DNA from: Methylococcaceae bacterium
Lineage (GTDB): Bacteria > Pseudomonadota > Gammaproteobacteria > Methylococcales > Methylomonadaceae
Length of the DNA: 5,815 bases
Direction: 5' to 3'
Assembly (NCBI GenBank): GCA_013138855.1
Contig: WTBX01000307.1
Location: 1-5,815 of the forward strand
Both the position numbers and the translations under genes were made by a program. Shown piece after piece: positions 5,753-5,815 of this stretch. The notes beneath the pieces were generated by a model, which searched no databases, had not been told where the DNA came from, and saw nothing but the letters and a program-made list of their open reading frames with translations. The stretch's first letter is position 1; each line of letters begins with the position of its first letter.

Positions 5753-5815
5753 TTAGGTCTTTTCGAGCGAGTTTTAATTGGGTCTGTTCTTCAGGCGTAA
5801 GCCCTGTTCTTTTTT
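5733..5815 (-). pseudogene. 3' end of a second, truncated TPR-CHAT gene copy (partial, runs off window)
   Basis: Read leftward from 5815, the frame encodes the same residues as 497-517 of the complete gene (KRTGLTPEEQTQLKLARKDLK, less its first residue here for brevity). It then crosses into repeat B and adds SKGSE before TAA (5735-5733). The break falls after Lys517, just before the CHAT domain that carries His764 and Cys808, so the product would keep whatever TPR region lies beyond the window but no protease. It is identical over 65 bases to the complete gene, which implies a recent duplication, gene conversion or an assembly effect. I call it a pseudogene for lack of its 5' part. A functional TPR-only paralogue is equally open. 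Confidence 0.7.

Noticed and set aside
5751..5815. Diversity-generating retroelement template/variable repeat pair with the CHAT gene
   Set aside because: The copies are identical with no adenine-specific differences, lie in a linker region instead of a C-terminal ligand domain, and no reverse transcriptase is visible.

Overview
This is an AT-rich bacterial chromosomal window, most likely from a gammaproteobacterium. The left third has the order cysS (divergent) / ppiB / lpxH, the conserved neighbourhood also found in E. coli. LpxH shows that the cell makes lipid A and so is Gram-negative. A Pro-Arg-His tRNA cluster with encoded CCA ends also fits a gammaproteobacterium. Dispersed inverted repeats and a TPR-CHAT lipoprotein suggest a repeat-rich lineage such as Thiotrichales or Methylococcales, but that placement is only a guess.

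Layout. Positions 1-180 (minus) hold the N-terminus of cysteinyl-tRNA synthetase, cut by the window edge. Positions 298-879 (plus) encode a PpiB-type cyclophilin with an added signal peptide and a well-placed second start. A strong hairpin terminator (883-920) and a 97-bp inverted-repeat element (971-1067) separate it from lpxH (1130-1873). An AT-rich leader with a good sigma-70 promoter precedes tRNA-Pro(UGG), tRNA-Arg(UCU) and tRNA-His(GUG) at 2085-2347. The right half is accessory in character. A 900-residue lipoprotein on the minus strand (2735-5437) carries tetratricopeptide repeats and a C-terminal CHAT caspase-like protease domain, and lies between two diverged copies of a roughly 200-bp repeat (A 2496-2698, B 5555-5752).

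The most notable feature is at the right edge. The last 65 bases (5751-5815) are identical to an internal part of the CHAT gene (3887-3951). They join repeat B directly, so a second copy of the gene lies to the right and is cut at codon 517, just before the CHAT domain. In frame it gains five residues and then a stop. The result is either a TPR-only, protease-less paralogue or a pseudogene. An assembly effect at a contig end must also be considered.

How the genes work together. cysS, ppiB, lpxH and the tRNAs are housekeeping genes (translation, protein folding, lipid A synthesis) and are not functionally linked to the CHAT locus. The TPR-CHAT lipoprotein and its truncated neighbour form a separate unit read from right to left. 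No effector, gasdermin or CRISPR component is visible beside it in this window.
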